A stretch of 64,000 bases of DNA, from the NCBI GenBank assembly GCA_039815465.1, contig JBCBZG010000002.1:62001-126000 (forward strand). Reading direction: 5' to 3'. Origin of the DNA: Shimia_B sp039815465 (GTDB lineage Bacteria; Pseudomonadota; Alphaproteobacteria; Rhodobacterales; Rhodobacteraceae). Under the pieces are notes generated by a model. That model did no database searches. It saw nothing but the letters and a program-made list of their open reading frames with translations, and was not told the DNA's origin. The position numbers were made by a program, and so were the translations under genes. Positions 25,541 through 33,740 of this stretch are shown piece by piece (position 1 is the first letter of the stretch; every line of letters begins with the position of its first letter).

Positions 25541-26866
25541 TTATTCGGCCGCGTCGCGGTAGGGCGCGCCCGCGCCGTAGGGCACGTTGACGCCGCCATA
25601 GCGACGCACGCGGACATTGCACTGCTCGGCATGGCCCACGAAGCCTTCGAGCATGCACAGACGAGAGCCGTATTCGCCCACCAGGGTCGCGGCTTCGTCC
25701 GTCACAACCCTTTGATAAGAATGGGTCTTGATGAACTTCCCGACCCAGAGCCCACCGGTGTAGCGCCCTGCCTTTTTCGTTGGCAGCGTGTGGTTCGTGC
25801 CGATCACCTTGTCGCCATTCGCCACATTGGTCCGCGGACCAAGGAAAAGCGCGCCGTAGTTGGTCATCTTCTCCAAGAACCAGTCATCGCGGTCGGTCAT
25901 GACCTGCACGTGTTCGGACGCGATATCCTCCGACACGGCCAGCATCTCGTCATGGTCGGCGCACAGGATGATCTCCCCATACTCGTCCCAGGACACGCGC
26001 GCGGTTTCCGCAGTCGGCAGAATCCCGAGGATGCGGTCAATCTCCGCCATCGTGTCTTCTGCGAGCTTGCGGGAATTGGTGATGAGCACCGCGGGGGAGT
26101 TATACCCATGCTCCGCCTGACCGAGCAGGTCGGTGGCGCACATTTCGCCATCCACGGTCTCGTCCGCGATCACGCAGGTTTCCGTCGGCCCAGCAAAGAG
26201 GTCGATCCCCACACGGCCAAAGAGTTGGCGCTTGGCTTCCGCCACGAACGCGTTGCCGGGGCCCACAAGCATGTCCACGGGCGCGATCGTTTCGGTCCCG
26301 ATGGCCATAGCGCCGACGGCTTGGACGCCGCCGAGGACAAGGATTTCATCGGCGCCGCCTTCGTGCATCGCGGCCACAATCGCCGGGTGTGGGGCGCCGT
26401 TGACGGGCGGCGCGGAGGCCACGATCCGCTTCACGCCCGCGACCTTAGCCGTCAGCACCGACATATGGGCCGATGCCACCATCGGGAACTTCCCGCCCGG
26501 CACGTAGCAACCCACAGAGTTCACAGGGATATTCTTGTGCCCCAGGATCACACCGGGCATCGTTTCGACCTCCACATCGGTCATGGAGGCGCGCTGTTCT
26601 TCTGCGAAGCGTCGGATCTGCGCTTGGGCAAAACGGATATCGTCCATCTCCCGGGTGGAGACCTTTTGCATCGCCGCCTCAATCTCCGACGCGGTGAGCT
26701 TGAACGCTTGCGGCTCATAGCCGTCGAACTTTGCCGACAGATCGCGCACCGCTGCATCGCCGCGCGCCTCGATATCGCCCAGGATCCCCTCGACGATCCC
26801 GCGCACTTTTGCGTCGTCTTCTGCGCGTTCGTCTGCTGGTTTGCCCCGCTTTAGGTGTTCGGCCAT
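25541..26866 (-). CDS. Histidinol-dehydrogenase family (HisD/HpsN-like) NAD-dependent dehydrogenase
   Basis: A 441-residue member of the HisD fold. Conserved features are GCYVPGGKFPMVASA, LVGPGNAFVAEAKRQLFG, GPTETCVIAD, LGQAEHGYNSPA and NHTLPTKKAGRYTGG with the catalytic-type His. No other histidine gene is nearby. The sequence resembles HpsN-type enzymes, which oxidise sulfopropanediol in two NAD-dependent steps, at least as well as biosynthetic HisD, so a primary-alcohol-to-acid oxidation in catabolism is inferred. The start at 26866 has GGAGGAGG four bases upstream. A LacI-type operator lies 64-83 bases upstream. Confidence 0.85.
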   Translation of the reverse strand: MAEHLKRGKPADERAEDDAKVRGIVEGILGDIEARGDAAVRDLSAKFDGYEPQAFKLTASEIEAAMQKVSTREMDDIRFAQAQIRRFAEEQRASMTDVEVETMPGVILGHKNIPVNSVGCYVPGGKFPMVASAHMSVLTAKVAGVKRIVASAPPVNGAPHPAIVAAMHEGGADEILVLGGVQAVGAMAIGTETIAPVDMLVGPGNAFVAEAKRQLFGRVGIDLFAGPTETCVIADETVDGEMCATDLLGQAEHGYNSPAVLITNSRKLAEDTMAEIDRILGILPTAETARVSWDEYGEIILCADHDEMLAVSEDIASEHVQVMTDRDDWFLEKMTNYGALFLGPRTNVANGDKVIGTNHTLPTKKAGRYTGGLWVGKFIKTHSYQRVVTDEAATLVGEYGSRLCMLEGFVGHAEQCNVRVRRYGGVNVPYGAGAPYRDAAE

Positions 26867-26904
26867 CGTCGCCTCCTCCAATCAGATGTCAGAGGCAGGA
26901 TACC

Positions 26905-26923
26905 TGAGCCGCGGCGCGGCTCA
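26905..26923. promoter_or_regulatory. 19-bp GC palindrome between GPH symporter and HisD-like genes
   Basis: TGAGCCGCG G CGCGGCTCA is a perfect 9-1-9 palindrome. On the minus strand it lies inside a possible promoter (TTGAGC-N16-TATCCT) for the HisD-like gene. It also lies just downstream of the symporter stop, so it could instead be a transcript-end hairpin. Confidence 0.45.
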
Positions 26924-26929
26924 AGTGAT

Positions 26930-26949
26930 TTTTGCATACGATTGCAAAA
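26930..26949. promoter_or_regulatory. LacI-family operator
   Basis: TTTTGCATA CG ATTGCAAAA is a near-perfect palindrome (seven of nine half-site bases) centred on CG, the classic LacI/GalR-family layout. It lies directly after the symporter stop and 64-83 bases before the HisD-like start. It is the likely target of the LacI protein at 21655. Confidence 0.72.
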
Positions 26950-28299
26950 TCAGGGCCGCGCCACCACCCGCGCCGCCATCGGGCGATACACGATCAAGAG
27001 CAAAACGATGGACAGCGCAAAGATCGCGGCGGGCACCAGCGTCATAGAATAATGCAAGGCCGTGATTGCTTCGGGCACTTGTTCTACGCGCCCTTCGGTG
27101 GTGGACCGCCAGCCCCAAAGCGCCAGGATCAGCCCCATCGCGCCAGGCGCCAGCGCATTGGCCAGCTTTTGACCAAAGAGCCAGATGGCCGAAAACGCGC
27201 CCTCGATCGCCTCGCCGGTTTCTGCGCGGGTGACGTCCATGAGGTCGGGATACATCGCCCACGGGATCTGCTGGTAGGACCCGTTCGTGAACCCAGCGAT
27301 CAAAAAGAGCAGCGCCACCGTCGTCACATTGGTCGATGGCAGCGCGCTATAAAGCCCCACGAGCAGCGCAATGTAGGCGGCAAGCCCAACGCAGAGCGCG
27401 AATGTCTTGCCCGCGCGGTTGGACAGAATCACCCAGACGACCTGGCTCAGGATCGAGCCGAAGACGAACATCCCAAGCAGCAGCGACAACGGACCCAGCG
27501 CGCCTGCCAGCCCCGACAGCGCGGTGCCGCCCTGATCCTCGATCAAGTAGATGACCGCGAAGGCCAGCCCAGCGGTGATAAGAGCGACGGAAAAGGTCAT
27601 AACGCCGTAGAGCAGCGCCAAGACGACAAAGGCGCGATTCTTGAGCACAAGCCCCATCATCCGCGTGGGCGATACGCTCGACGGGAGCGCGATGCGCGGG
27701 GCGCGGCGGGTGAAGAACACCGATAGCCATACTGCGCCGATAATCACGGGCGCCACGGCGAGCGCGGCAAAGGCATGGCCCTCCAGCGTGCCGCCTGCCA
27801 AGGCGGGAAGCACTGCGCCACCGATGAGGATGCCCACCGACGCAAAGCCCATGCGCCAGGCCACCATGGCCGAGCGTTCGCGGGGATCTTGCGTCATCTC
27901 CCCCGCTGTGGCGCCGTAGGGGATGGCGACCATGGTAAAGCCTATGGTGGCCAAAATGAAAAAGCCCGTGAACCACATCGCGTTGAAGCTTGGCGTGCCG
28001 CCTGCTGGTACTGCAAACATCAGATATGTGCCCAGCGCGAGCACGACGGCCCCCGACATCATCCACGGGTAGCGCCGCCCAAAGCGGCTGTTGGTCCGGT
28101 CAGAAAAGTACCCGATCGCAGGGTCGGTGATCATGTCAAAAAGCAAGACCCCCGTGGCGATGGCCCCCGCCACCGCGGCGTCGACGCCCAGATATGACGT
28201 CAAGAACGCCAGCACCAAGAGCTGCTTGACGATCACAAAGACCACGATGCCCATATCGGCGAGCCCCCAGCCCGCCTTTTGTCCCAGTGACAGCGCCAT
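26950..28299 (-). CDS. MFS transporter of the glycoside-pentoside-hexuronide (GPH) symporter family
   Basis: A 449-residue inner-membrane protein with about 12 hydrophobic segments. It opens LGQKAGWGLADMGIVVFVIVKQ, and the GPH hallmarks DMITDPAIGYFSDRTNSRFGRRYPWM and the later TMVAIPYGATAGEMTQDPRERS are clear. GPH carriers are cation symporters for sugars, glycosides and some organic acids. It is first in the minus-strand catabolic cluster, followed by the LacI-type operator, and probably imports the operon substrate. It starts after a GGGGAGGAAC ribosome site. Confidence 0.9.
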   Translation of the reverse strand: MALSLGQKAGWGLADMGIVVFVIVKQLLVLAFLTSYLGVDAAVAGAIATGVLLFDMITDPAIGYFSDRTNSRFGRRYPWMMSGAVVLALGTYLMFAVPAGGTPSFNAMWFTGFFILATIGFTMVAIPYGATAGEMTQDPRERSAMVAWRMGFASVGILIGGAVLPALAGGTLEGHAFAALAVAPVIIGAVWLSVFFTRRAPRIALPSSVSPTRMMGLVLKNRAFVVLALLYGVMTFSVALITAGLAFAVIYLIEDQGGTALSGLAGALGPLSLLLGMFVFGSILSQVVWVILSNRAGKTFALCVGLAAYIALLVGLYSALPSTNVTTVALLFLIAGFTNGSYQQIPWAMYPDLMDVTRAETGEAIEGAFSAIWLFGQKLANALAPGAMGLILALWGWRSTTEGRVEQVPEAITALHYSMTLVPAAIFALSIVLLLIVYRPMAARVVARP

Positions 28300-28383
28300 T
28301 GTTCCTCCCCGCGCTTATGTTTTGCCGGACGCTACGGCTTTGACGGCGCCGCGCATATCGAAACTTGGCGTCACTTTTAGGGC

Positions 28384-28444
28384 GTGCCCGCCCGCCTCCC
28401 CCTCACATCAAAGATGTTCGGCCTTTGGTGGCGCGCTGCGCGCG
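28384..28444 (+). repeat. Intergenic GTGCCCGCCCGCCTCCC / GC-palindrome module, copy 1
   Basis: The 17 bases 28384-28400 are identical to 38015-38031. In both places a GCGCGC-T-GCGCGC-type palindrome follows some 30-40 bases later. This copy lies between the alpha/beta hydrolase stop and the symporter start. Confidence 0.6.
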
Positions 28445-28458
28445 GTTGGGGATATCGG

Positions 28459-29211
28459 TTAGGTCAGCGCTCCGATCACGTCGGTCAGCGCAGCGTCGAG
28501 CACGGCGAGCGCGGTTGGGCTAGAAAAGCTGTGATCGGCGTCCTTGAGCACGGTCAGGCGCATATCGGGCCCTGTGGCGTGGTCCAAAAGCGCGGTTGCG
28601 CGGGCGAGCGGTACGGCGGTGTCAGACGTCCCTTGCAAAAAGCGCACCGGCATCGGAAGCGGCAGCGGTTTGCGCAGAACCAGGTTGGCGCGTCCATCTT
28701 CGATCAGGCGCCGCGATATCCAATAGGGGTCGCCGTAGTCGGACGGCACGTGGAGCCCGCCGCGTTCCATAACCGTCGCGCGCTCCTCTTCCGAAAAGCT
28801 GGCCCAGTAGCCGTCTTCGGTGAAGTCAGGCGCCGCGGCGATGGTCACGAGCCCTGCCACACGGTGGGCGATCCGTTGGGTCAGGAGGAGCGAAATCCAC
28901 CCCCCCATGGATGATCCAACCAGGACCTGCGGCCCCTCTGTGAGCGCTTCAACCGCCGCTTGGGCATCTGCGGCCCAGTCGCCAATAGCACCGTCTTCGA
29001 GCCGGCCAGAAGACACCCCGTGCCCAGAATAGTCAAAGCGCAGAAACGCGCGCTCCTGCGCTTTGCACCAACGCTCCAGATGGGTGGCTTTGGTCCCGGC
29101 CATGTCGGATTTGAACCCGCCGAGAAACACCACCCCTGGCCCCACCCCTGCTGTCTGGTGATAGGCGATGTCGCGGCGATCAGCGGTGTGCAAAATCTTA
29201 TGGTCCGGCAC
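28459..29211 (-). CDS. Alpha/beta-fold hydrolase (ABHD10/thioesterase-like)
   Basis: A 250-residue serine hydrolase. It has GVVFLGGFKSDMAG near the N-terminus, FDYSGHGVSSG, the nucleophile elbow VGSSMGGWISLL and C-terminal His in LKDADHSFSS. The pattern is close to ABHD10-like carboxyl-esterase/thioesterase proteins found across alphaproteobacteria. It is upstream of the GPH symporter on the same strand, but a 160-base gap makes operon membership uncertain. It is also separate from the small gene at 29273. Confidence 0.82.
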   Translation of the reverse strand: MPDHKILHTADRRDIAYHQTAGVGPGVVFLGGFKSDMAGTKATHLERWCKAQERAFLRFDYSGHGVSSGRLEDGAIGDWAADAQAAVEALTEGPQVLVGSSMGGWISLLLTQRIAHRVAGLVTIAAAPDFTEDGYWASFSEEERATVMERGGLHVPSDYGDPYWISRRLIEDGRANLVLRKPLPLPMPVRFLQGTSDTAVPLARATALLDHATGPDMRLTVLKDADHSFSSPTALAVLDAALTDVIGALT

Positions 29212-29272
29212 GGCGGGATATCCTGTGAAGTGATCCTCGCAGCACGGTAGTCGGTTTATCGCAGGGACGGAA

Positions 29273-29503
29273 CTAGCCGCCTACATAGACACCCGTTTTA
29301 GGGCGATAAAAGACCTTCTGGTTATGGAGCCGCCCCAACAGTTCCATAATCTCGCGGATTTCTGTGTCGTGCTCTTCGACGGGCGCGTCCTCCCGCAGGG
29401 CCGCGATCCGCTTTTCTGCCACTTCGGCTTTCCGCCGAAAGAGCGCGCGTTCGATCTGGTCCAAATCGTCAATGTTGAGCTCAAAGTGGCGGTTGTAGCC
29501 CAT
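29273..29503 (-). CDS. Small conserved-type hypothetical protein
   Basis: A 76-residue, charged, mainly helical protein (NIDDLDQIERALFRRKAEVAEKRI, then EIREIMELLGRLHNQKVFYRPK) ending in GVYVGG. It looks like a short coiled-coil or helical-hairpin protein, and no family function is known to me. Codon use and a good start support a real gene. Upstream (29504-29662) is an unusually AT-rich stretch with TGCATG-TTAT-CATGCA, which may hold its promoter. Confidence 0.65.
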   Translation of the reverse strand: MGYNRHFELNIDDLDQIERALFRRKAEVAEKRIAALREDAPVEEHDTEIREIMELLGRLHNQKVFYRPKTGVYVGG

Positions 29504-29662
29504 GTCGCAAACGCTCCGTCAAAGTTCGGTTTCACATATATTTCCTATACGAAACTTACGCAAAACGGCAGCCCAGAAAAGACAAAAGAATTGCATGTTA
29601 TCATGCACTTATTGATAGGCTCGATGCATACCGCGGCACACAAAGCCTGCGCAATCAAAGGC
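29504..29662. promoter_or_regulatory. AT-rich intergenic region with TGCATG palindrome
   Basis: This 159-base gap lies between two minus-strand genes and is markedly more AT-rich than its surroundings. It contains TGCATG-TTAT-CATGCA (about 29594-29609). It is probably the promoter region of the 76-residue gene. I see no terminator with a T-run for the thioesterase gene. Confidence 0.35.
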
Positions 29663-30085
29663 TTAGAGACCGCGCACCGCCATCATAGTCGCCGACATGG
29701 TAGCGATCAGCACCCCATCAGCGAGCGCGCGCCCCTCTGTGAACATGAGCGTGCGCCCAGACTTCACCACCCGCCCCTCGTAGCGGAAAAGCGCCCCGCG
29801 CGCAGGCGCAAGCAGCGAGGTCTTGAACTCCACTGTCAGCACCTCCGCATCCGCGTCCATCAGTGAAAAGGCCGCGTAGCCACACGCGCTGTCCATGCCC
29901 GTGGCGGCGACGCCTGCATGGTGGAACCCGTGCTGCTGCACAAAGGCCGGGTTGAACGGCATCTCCAACACAACAAAGCCCGGCTCGACGACCGGCATGG
30001 TCAGGCCCAGACTGTCGGCCATCACCTGCGCAGCGAAACTCTTCCGCACCCGCTCCTCGTACTGCGCCACACGCGGTTCAAACAT
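29663..30085 (-). CDS. PaaI-like hotdog-fold thioesterase
   Basis: A 140-residue hotdog thioesterase. Conserved elements are FNPAFVQQHGFHHAGVAATGMDSACGYAAF, with HGG-like HGFHHAG in the loop before the long helix, and LTVEFKTSLLAPARG in the following strand. Such proteins hydrolyse acyl- or aryl-acyl-CoA to rescue CoA. A copy of the AGTATTTTTGG intergenic module lies 16-39 bases before the start. Confidence 0.85.
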   Translation of the reverse strand: MFEPRVAQYEERVRKSFAAQVMADSLGLTMPVVEPGFVVLEMPFNPAFVQQHGFHHAGVAATGMDSACGYAAFSLMDADAEVLTVEFKTSLLAPARGALFRYEGRVVKSGRTLMFTEGRALADGVLIATMSATMMAVRGL

Positions 30086-30100
30086 GATGCCCCTTTCTTT

Positions 30101-30124
30101 CGTCCAAAAATACTTCCGCCGGAG
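30101..30124 (-). repeat. AGTATTTTTGG intergenic module, copy before the thioesterase gene
   Basis: Read on the minus strand this is CTCCGGCGGAAGTATTTTTGG followed by ACG. It ends 15 bases before the thioesterase ATG. It differs by one base in the core from the copy at 32843. Confidence 0.75.
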
Positions 30125-30244
30125 GCATCCGCCCCATCAACCCACTCAAACCATTGACTAACGCGCCGGGCTCGGCCACATCCGCCCGCACACATAACCC
30201 GCAACCGGGCGTTCCGTGGGCGCCAAACTGACGAGGATGCCGAT

Positions 30245-32203
30245 ATGGCCCAAGTTACCCTTACCCTCCCCGATGGCAATCAGCGCGTATATGAGGCCGG
30301 GATCACACCCGGCGCTGTGGCGTCCGATATTTCCACCTCTTTGGGCAAAAAGGCGATCTCAGCCACCGTGGACGGGGCTCATCACGACCTGCAATGGCCG
30401 ATCCGCGCCGATGCTCAGATCGCCATTCACACCATGAAAGACCGCCCCCAAGCTGAGGAGCTTGTGCGCCACGACCTGGCCCATGTCATGGCGCGGGCCG
30501 TGCAAGAGATCTGGCCAAACGTCAAAGTCACCATCGGCCCGGTGATTGAAAACGGCTGGTACTATGACTTCGACCGGGCCGAGCCGTTTAGCCCCGAGGA
30601 CCTCGGCGCGATTGAAAAAAAGATGAAGGAGATCATCAATCTCCGCGATCCGGTCCGGACGGAGGTCTGGGACCGCGACCGCGCGGTGCAGCACTATAAG
30701 GATGCTGGTGAGCCGTTCAAAGTTGAGCTGATTGATGCAATCCCCGGCGATGAGCCTCTGCGGATGTATTGGCACGGCGACTGGCAGGACCTCTGCCGCG
30801 GACCGCACCTCCAGCACACCGGGCAAATCCCCGCGGACGGGTTCAAGCTGATGTCGGTGGCCGGCGCGTATTGGCGCGGCGACTCGAACCGCGAGCAGCT
30901 CCAGCGCATTTACGGCGTGGGGTTCCTGAACCGCGATGAGCTGAAAAAGCACCTGACATTCTTGGAAGAGGCCGAAAAGCGCGACCACCGCAAACTGGGG
31001 AAGGAGATGGACCTATTCCACCTTCAGCCCGAGGCACCGGGCCAGATTTTTTGGCATCCGAATGGCTGGACGATCTACACCGAGCTCCAAGACTACATGC
31101 GCCGCGTTCAGCGCGCGGGCGACTATGTCGAGGTGAACACGCCGCAACTGGTGAACCGCTCGCTTTGGGAAGAGTCCGGGCACTGGGACAAGTATCAGGA
31201 GAACATGTTCATCGTCGAAGTGGACGAAGAACACGCCCAGACCAAGGCCGTGAATGCGCTCAAGCCCATGAACTGCCCCTGCCACGTCCAGGTCTTTAAC
31301 CAGGGTCTGAAATCCTACCGCGATCTGCCGCTCCGGATGGCGGAGTTCGGGTCCTGCGCGCGCTACGAGCCGTCAGGCGCGCTGCACGGAATCATGCGCG
31401 TGCGCGGGTTCACCCAGGATGATGGTCACATCTTCTGCGCCGAAGACCAGATCGAATCCGAGACCGCCGTTTACATCGACTACCTGACCCAGGTGTACAA
31501 AGACCTCGGGTTCGAGGAATTCCGCGTGAAATTCTCCGACCGGCCGGAAAAGCGGGCGGGCTCTGACGAGGTTTGGGATCGCGCTGAGACAGCCTTGCTC
31601 GACGCCACTCGCGCCGCAGGGATCGAGCCGGAGATGAACCCAGGCGAAGGGGCGTTTTACGGGCCAAAGCTCGAATTCGTTCTCACGGATGCCATCGGGC
31701 GCGACTGGCAGTGCGGGACGCATCAGGTGGATTTCGTCCTGCCGGAGCGGCTGGGCGCCTCCTACATCGGTCAGGACGGCGAAAAGCATCGCCCGGTCAT
31801 GCTGCACCGCGCGTGCCTGGGCTCCTTCGAGCGCTTTATCGGCATCTTGATCGAGGAGCATTCGGGCAAGCTGCCATTCTGGCTCGCCCCCCGGCAGGTG
31901 GTTGTGGCCGCCATTGTCAGTGACGCCGATGAGTTCGTCTATGAAGCGGTCGAGGCGCTCCGCGCTGCTGGCATCCGGGCGGAGGCTGACGTGCGCAACG
32001 AAAAGATCAACTATAAGGTGCGCGAACACTCCGTAGGCAAGGTGCCGGTGATCTTAGCCATTGGGAAACGCGAGGTTGAAGAGCGGACGGTGTCCATGCG
32101 CAGGCTTGGCTCCAAGCAAAGCAGCACGGTCGCGCTTGATGACGTGGTCGCTGACCTGGCCGCAGAAGCGCTCGCACCCGACATCGCGCGCACGCGGTCG
32201 TAA
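30245..32203 (+). CDS. thrS: Threonyl-tRNA synthetase
   Basis: Charges tRNA-Thr. The 652 residues contain an N-terminal TGS domain (VTLTLPDGNQRVYEAGITPG), an editing domain with HDLAHVMARAVQEI, class II motifs including MNCPCHVQVFN with the zinc Cys and RMAEFGSCARYEPSGALHG, and a C-terminal anticodon-binding domain starting at QVVVAAIVSDADEF. The ATG at 30245 follows GAGGATGC. No upstream leader peptide or structured leader was recognised. The bufferin operon follows after 259 bases. Confidence 0.98.
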   Translation: MAQVTLTLPDGNQRVYEAGITPGAVASDISTSLGKKAISATVDGAHHDLQWPIRADAQIAIHTMKDRPQAEELVRHDLAHVMARAVQEIWPNVKVTIGPVIENGWYYDFDRAEPFSPEDLGAIEKKMKEIINLRDPVRTEVWDRDRAVQHYKDAGEPFKVELIDAIPGDEPLRMYWHGDWQDLCRGPHLQHTGQIPADGFKLMSVAGAYWRGDSNREQLQRIYGVGFLNRDELKKHLTFLEEAEKRDHRKLGKEMDLFHLQPEAPGQIFWHPNGWTIYTELQDYMRRVQRAGDYVEVNTPQLVNRSLWEESGHWDKYQENMFIVEVDEEHAQTKAVNALKPMNCPCHVQVFNQGLKSYRDLPLRMAEFGSCARYEPSGALHGIMRVRGFTQDDGHIFCAEDQIESETAVYIDYLTQVYKDLGFEEFRVKFSDRPEKRAGSDEVWDRAETALLDATRAAGIEPEMNPGEGAFYGPKLEFVLTDAIGRDWQCGTHQVDFVLPERLGASYIGQDGEKHRPVMLHRACLGSFERFIGILIEEHSGKLPFWLAPRQVVVAAIVSDADEFVYEAVEALRAAGIRAEADVRNEKINYKVREHSVGKVPVILAIGKREVEERTVSMRRLGSKQSSTVALDDVVADLAAEALAPDIARTRS

Positions 32204-32462
32204 GCACCTAGTCGTGAGACCCGGCTGGGATTGACCTTTTCCAAAGTATCAGGGCGCGCGCAGGATTGTTTCAATGCTGCGCGTGCATAGCAAACTTCAT
32301 TGCAGAATCCGCAGCCTGAATGCTGCGAAAGTAACACTTCCGTCACGTGCGCTCACGCGCCCGTGTCGCACGTCGCCGTGATTGGATTGTGGGGGCCCGC
32401 ATCGGCCATCTCTTCGTTGCACACCACAGTGCACCGCAACTGGTTCAACTGAAGAGAGACAC
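32204..32462. promoter_or_regulatory. Upstream region of the bufferin operon
   Basis: This 259-base gap holds the end of the thrS transcript and the promoter of bufA. AATGCTGCG occurs twice (about 32272 and 32319). A GTAAC at 32331 is a possible ECF-sigma -35 element, but no convincing -10 element follows at the normal distance. AAGAGAG precedes the bufA ATG as ribosome site. No T-tailed terminator is obvious. Confidence 0.35.
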
Positions 32463-32768
32463 ATGTCCAACACCACGAAAACACTCGCCGTAGCTGGCGC
32501 CGTCGCAGCAGCACTCGCCGCATCCCTCGCAGCCCCTGCCGCCGCGCAGGCCAATGAAAAGTGCTACGGCGTCTCGCTCGCGGGCGAAAACGACTGCGCC
32601 GCGGGTCCAGGCACGTCCTGCCAGGGCACATCCACCGTCGACTATCAGGGCAACGCCTGGACGCTCGTCCCAGCGGGCACCTGCGCCGACATCGAAGTGC
32701 CTGCAATGGCAGACGGCAAAGCACGCATGGGCTCGCTCGAAGCACTCGACCGCGACCTGCCTGCATAA
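32463..32768 (+). CDS. bufA1: Bufferin precursor peptide (DUF2282, BufA1 type)
   Basis: A 101-residue exported precursor. It has a Sec signal peptide (KTLAVAGAVAAALAASLAAPAAAQA, cleavage near residue 30) and a Cys-rich core with Cys34, Cys45, Cys53 and Cys74 in NEKCYGVSLAGENDC, SCQGTS and PAGTC, the DUF2282 pattern. In the bufferin family an MNIO enzyme converts core cysteines to thiooxazoles, giving a periplasmic copper-binding peptide. The enzyme, partner and DoxX genes follow directly. A stable hairpin after the stop would favour surplus precursor. Metal and modification here are inferred from the family. Confidence 0.9.
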   Translation: MSNTTKTLAVAGAVAAALAASLAAPAAAQANEKCYGVSLAGENDCAAGPGTSCQGTSTVDYQGNAWTLVPAGTCADIEVPAMADGKARMGSLEALDRDLPA

Positions 32769-32788
32769 GGCCCACATAAAAGCCTCTA

Positions 32789-32810
32789 GGGCAGGGCTTG
32801 CCCCCTGCCC
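32789..32810 (+). repeat. Hairpin between bufferin precursor and its modifying enzyme
   Basis: GGGCAGGG and CCCTGCCC form an eight-pair stem with a six-base loop, with no T-run. It is suited to partial termination or 3'-end protection, giving more precursor than enzyme transcript. It is also the hairpin half of the intergenic module ending at 32866. Confidence 0.65.
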
Positions 32811-32842
32811 CACCGCTTCCGCCGGATGGGTCACATGGATGT

Positions 32843-32866
32843 CTCCGGCGGGAGTATTTTTGGAAA
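32843..32866 (+). repeat. AGTATTTTTGG intergenic module, copy before bufB
   Basis: CTCCGGCGGGAGTATTTTTG followed by GAAA, 22 bases before the bufB ATG. The TGGAAAG at its end may also act as a weak ribosome-binding region. See findings for the other copies. Confidence 0.75.
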
Positions 32867-32887
32867 GATGAAGCCGAGGACTGCGCC

Positions 32888-33739
32888 ATGCTCGATACAT
32901 CCCGCCCCGTTTTGCCCCTGAGCCCTGGGGTTGGCTACAAGGCGCAGCACTACACCGACATTCTCGAGGCGCCTGGCCCGGTTGGATGGCTTGAGGTGCA
33001 CGCCGAAAATTACATGGGCGACGGCGGCCGCCCGCTCGCCCAGCTTGGCTTTCTGGCTGAGCGGTTCCCGATTTCTGTGCACGGCGTCGGCCTGTCCATC
33101 GGCGGTGAAGCGCCGCTTGACCGGGCCCATCTTAATCGGTTGCGCGCGTTGTGCGACCGCATCAACCCAGCGAGCTTTTCAGAGCATCTGGCCTGGTCGA
33201 CCCATGACAGCCATTTCCTCAACGATCTTTTGCCCTTGCCCTACACCGAGGCGACGCTAGCGCGGGTCGCGGACCATATCGCAGAGCTGCAAGATCACAT
33301 CGGGCGGCAGATGCTGCTCGAAAACCCGTCGAGCTATCTGTGGTTCGACGAAAGCACCATGCCTGAGACGGATTTCCTAGCCCGCGTCGCTGATCGCACG
33401 GGGTGCGGGCTGCTGCTCGACGTCAATAATGTCTTTGTGTCGGCCACCAACCTTAAGATGGACCCCCGCGCCTATATCGACGCATTCCCCGTCGACAAAG
33501 TGGGGGAGATCCATCTCGGCGGCCATGACGAGGATGAGGATGACCACGGTGCACCGCTGCTGATCGACAGCCACGGGCGCGAGGTCGTCGATCCGGTCTG
33601 GGCGCTCTATGACTACACACTCGCGCGGTCCGGCGCACGCCCGACACTGATTGAATGGGACACCGATGTGCCCGAATGGCCCGTACTCCGCGCGGAGGCG
33701 GACCGCGCCGCGCACGCGCTTGCAGCGGTTGTGGCCTAG
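32888..33739 (+). CDS. bufB: Bufferin-modifying MNIO enzyme (DUF692)
   Basis: A 283-residue TIM-barrel multinuclear iron oxidative enzyme (DUF692). Candidate metal ligands are visible in order: His65 (SVHGVG), Glu99/His100 (SEHLAWS), Glu145/Asn146 (LLENPSS), Asp178/Asn180 (LLDVNN), His209 and His213 (HLGGH), Asp227/His229 (DSHG) and Glu256 (IEWD). MNIO enzymes oxidise peptide cysteines to heterocycles and need a partner for substrate capture. ATG at 32888 fits the family N-terminus LSPGVGYK. The DUF2063 partner starts one base after its stop. Confidence 0.93.
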   Translation: MLDTSRPVLPLSPGVGYKAQHYTDILEAPGPVGWLEVHAENYMGDGGRPLAQLGFLAERFPISVHGVGLSIGGEAPLDRAHLNRLRALCDRINPASFSEHLAWSTHDSHFLNDLLPLPYTEATLARVADHIAELQDHIGRQMLLENPSSYLWFDESTMPETDFLARVADRTGCGLLLDVNNVFVSATNLKMDPRAYIDAFPVDKVGEIHLGGHDEDEDDHGAPLLIDSHGREVVDPVWALYDYTLARSGARPTLIEWDTDVPEWPVLRAEADRAAHALAAVVA

Positions 33740-33740
33740 G

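Noticed and set aside
25184..26854. A 556-codon open frame on the plus strand over the HisD-like gene
   Set aside because: Antisense shadow of a well-conserved gene; composition is His/Arg-rich with no recognisable motif.
25541..26866. Biosynthetic histidinol dehydrogenase
   Set aside because: The context is a LacI-regulated catabolic operon with no his genes, and the sequence pattern fits HpsN-like dehydrogenases at least as well.
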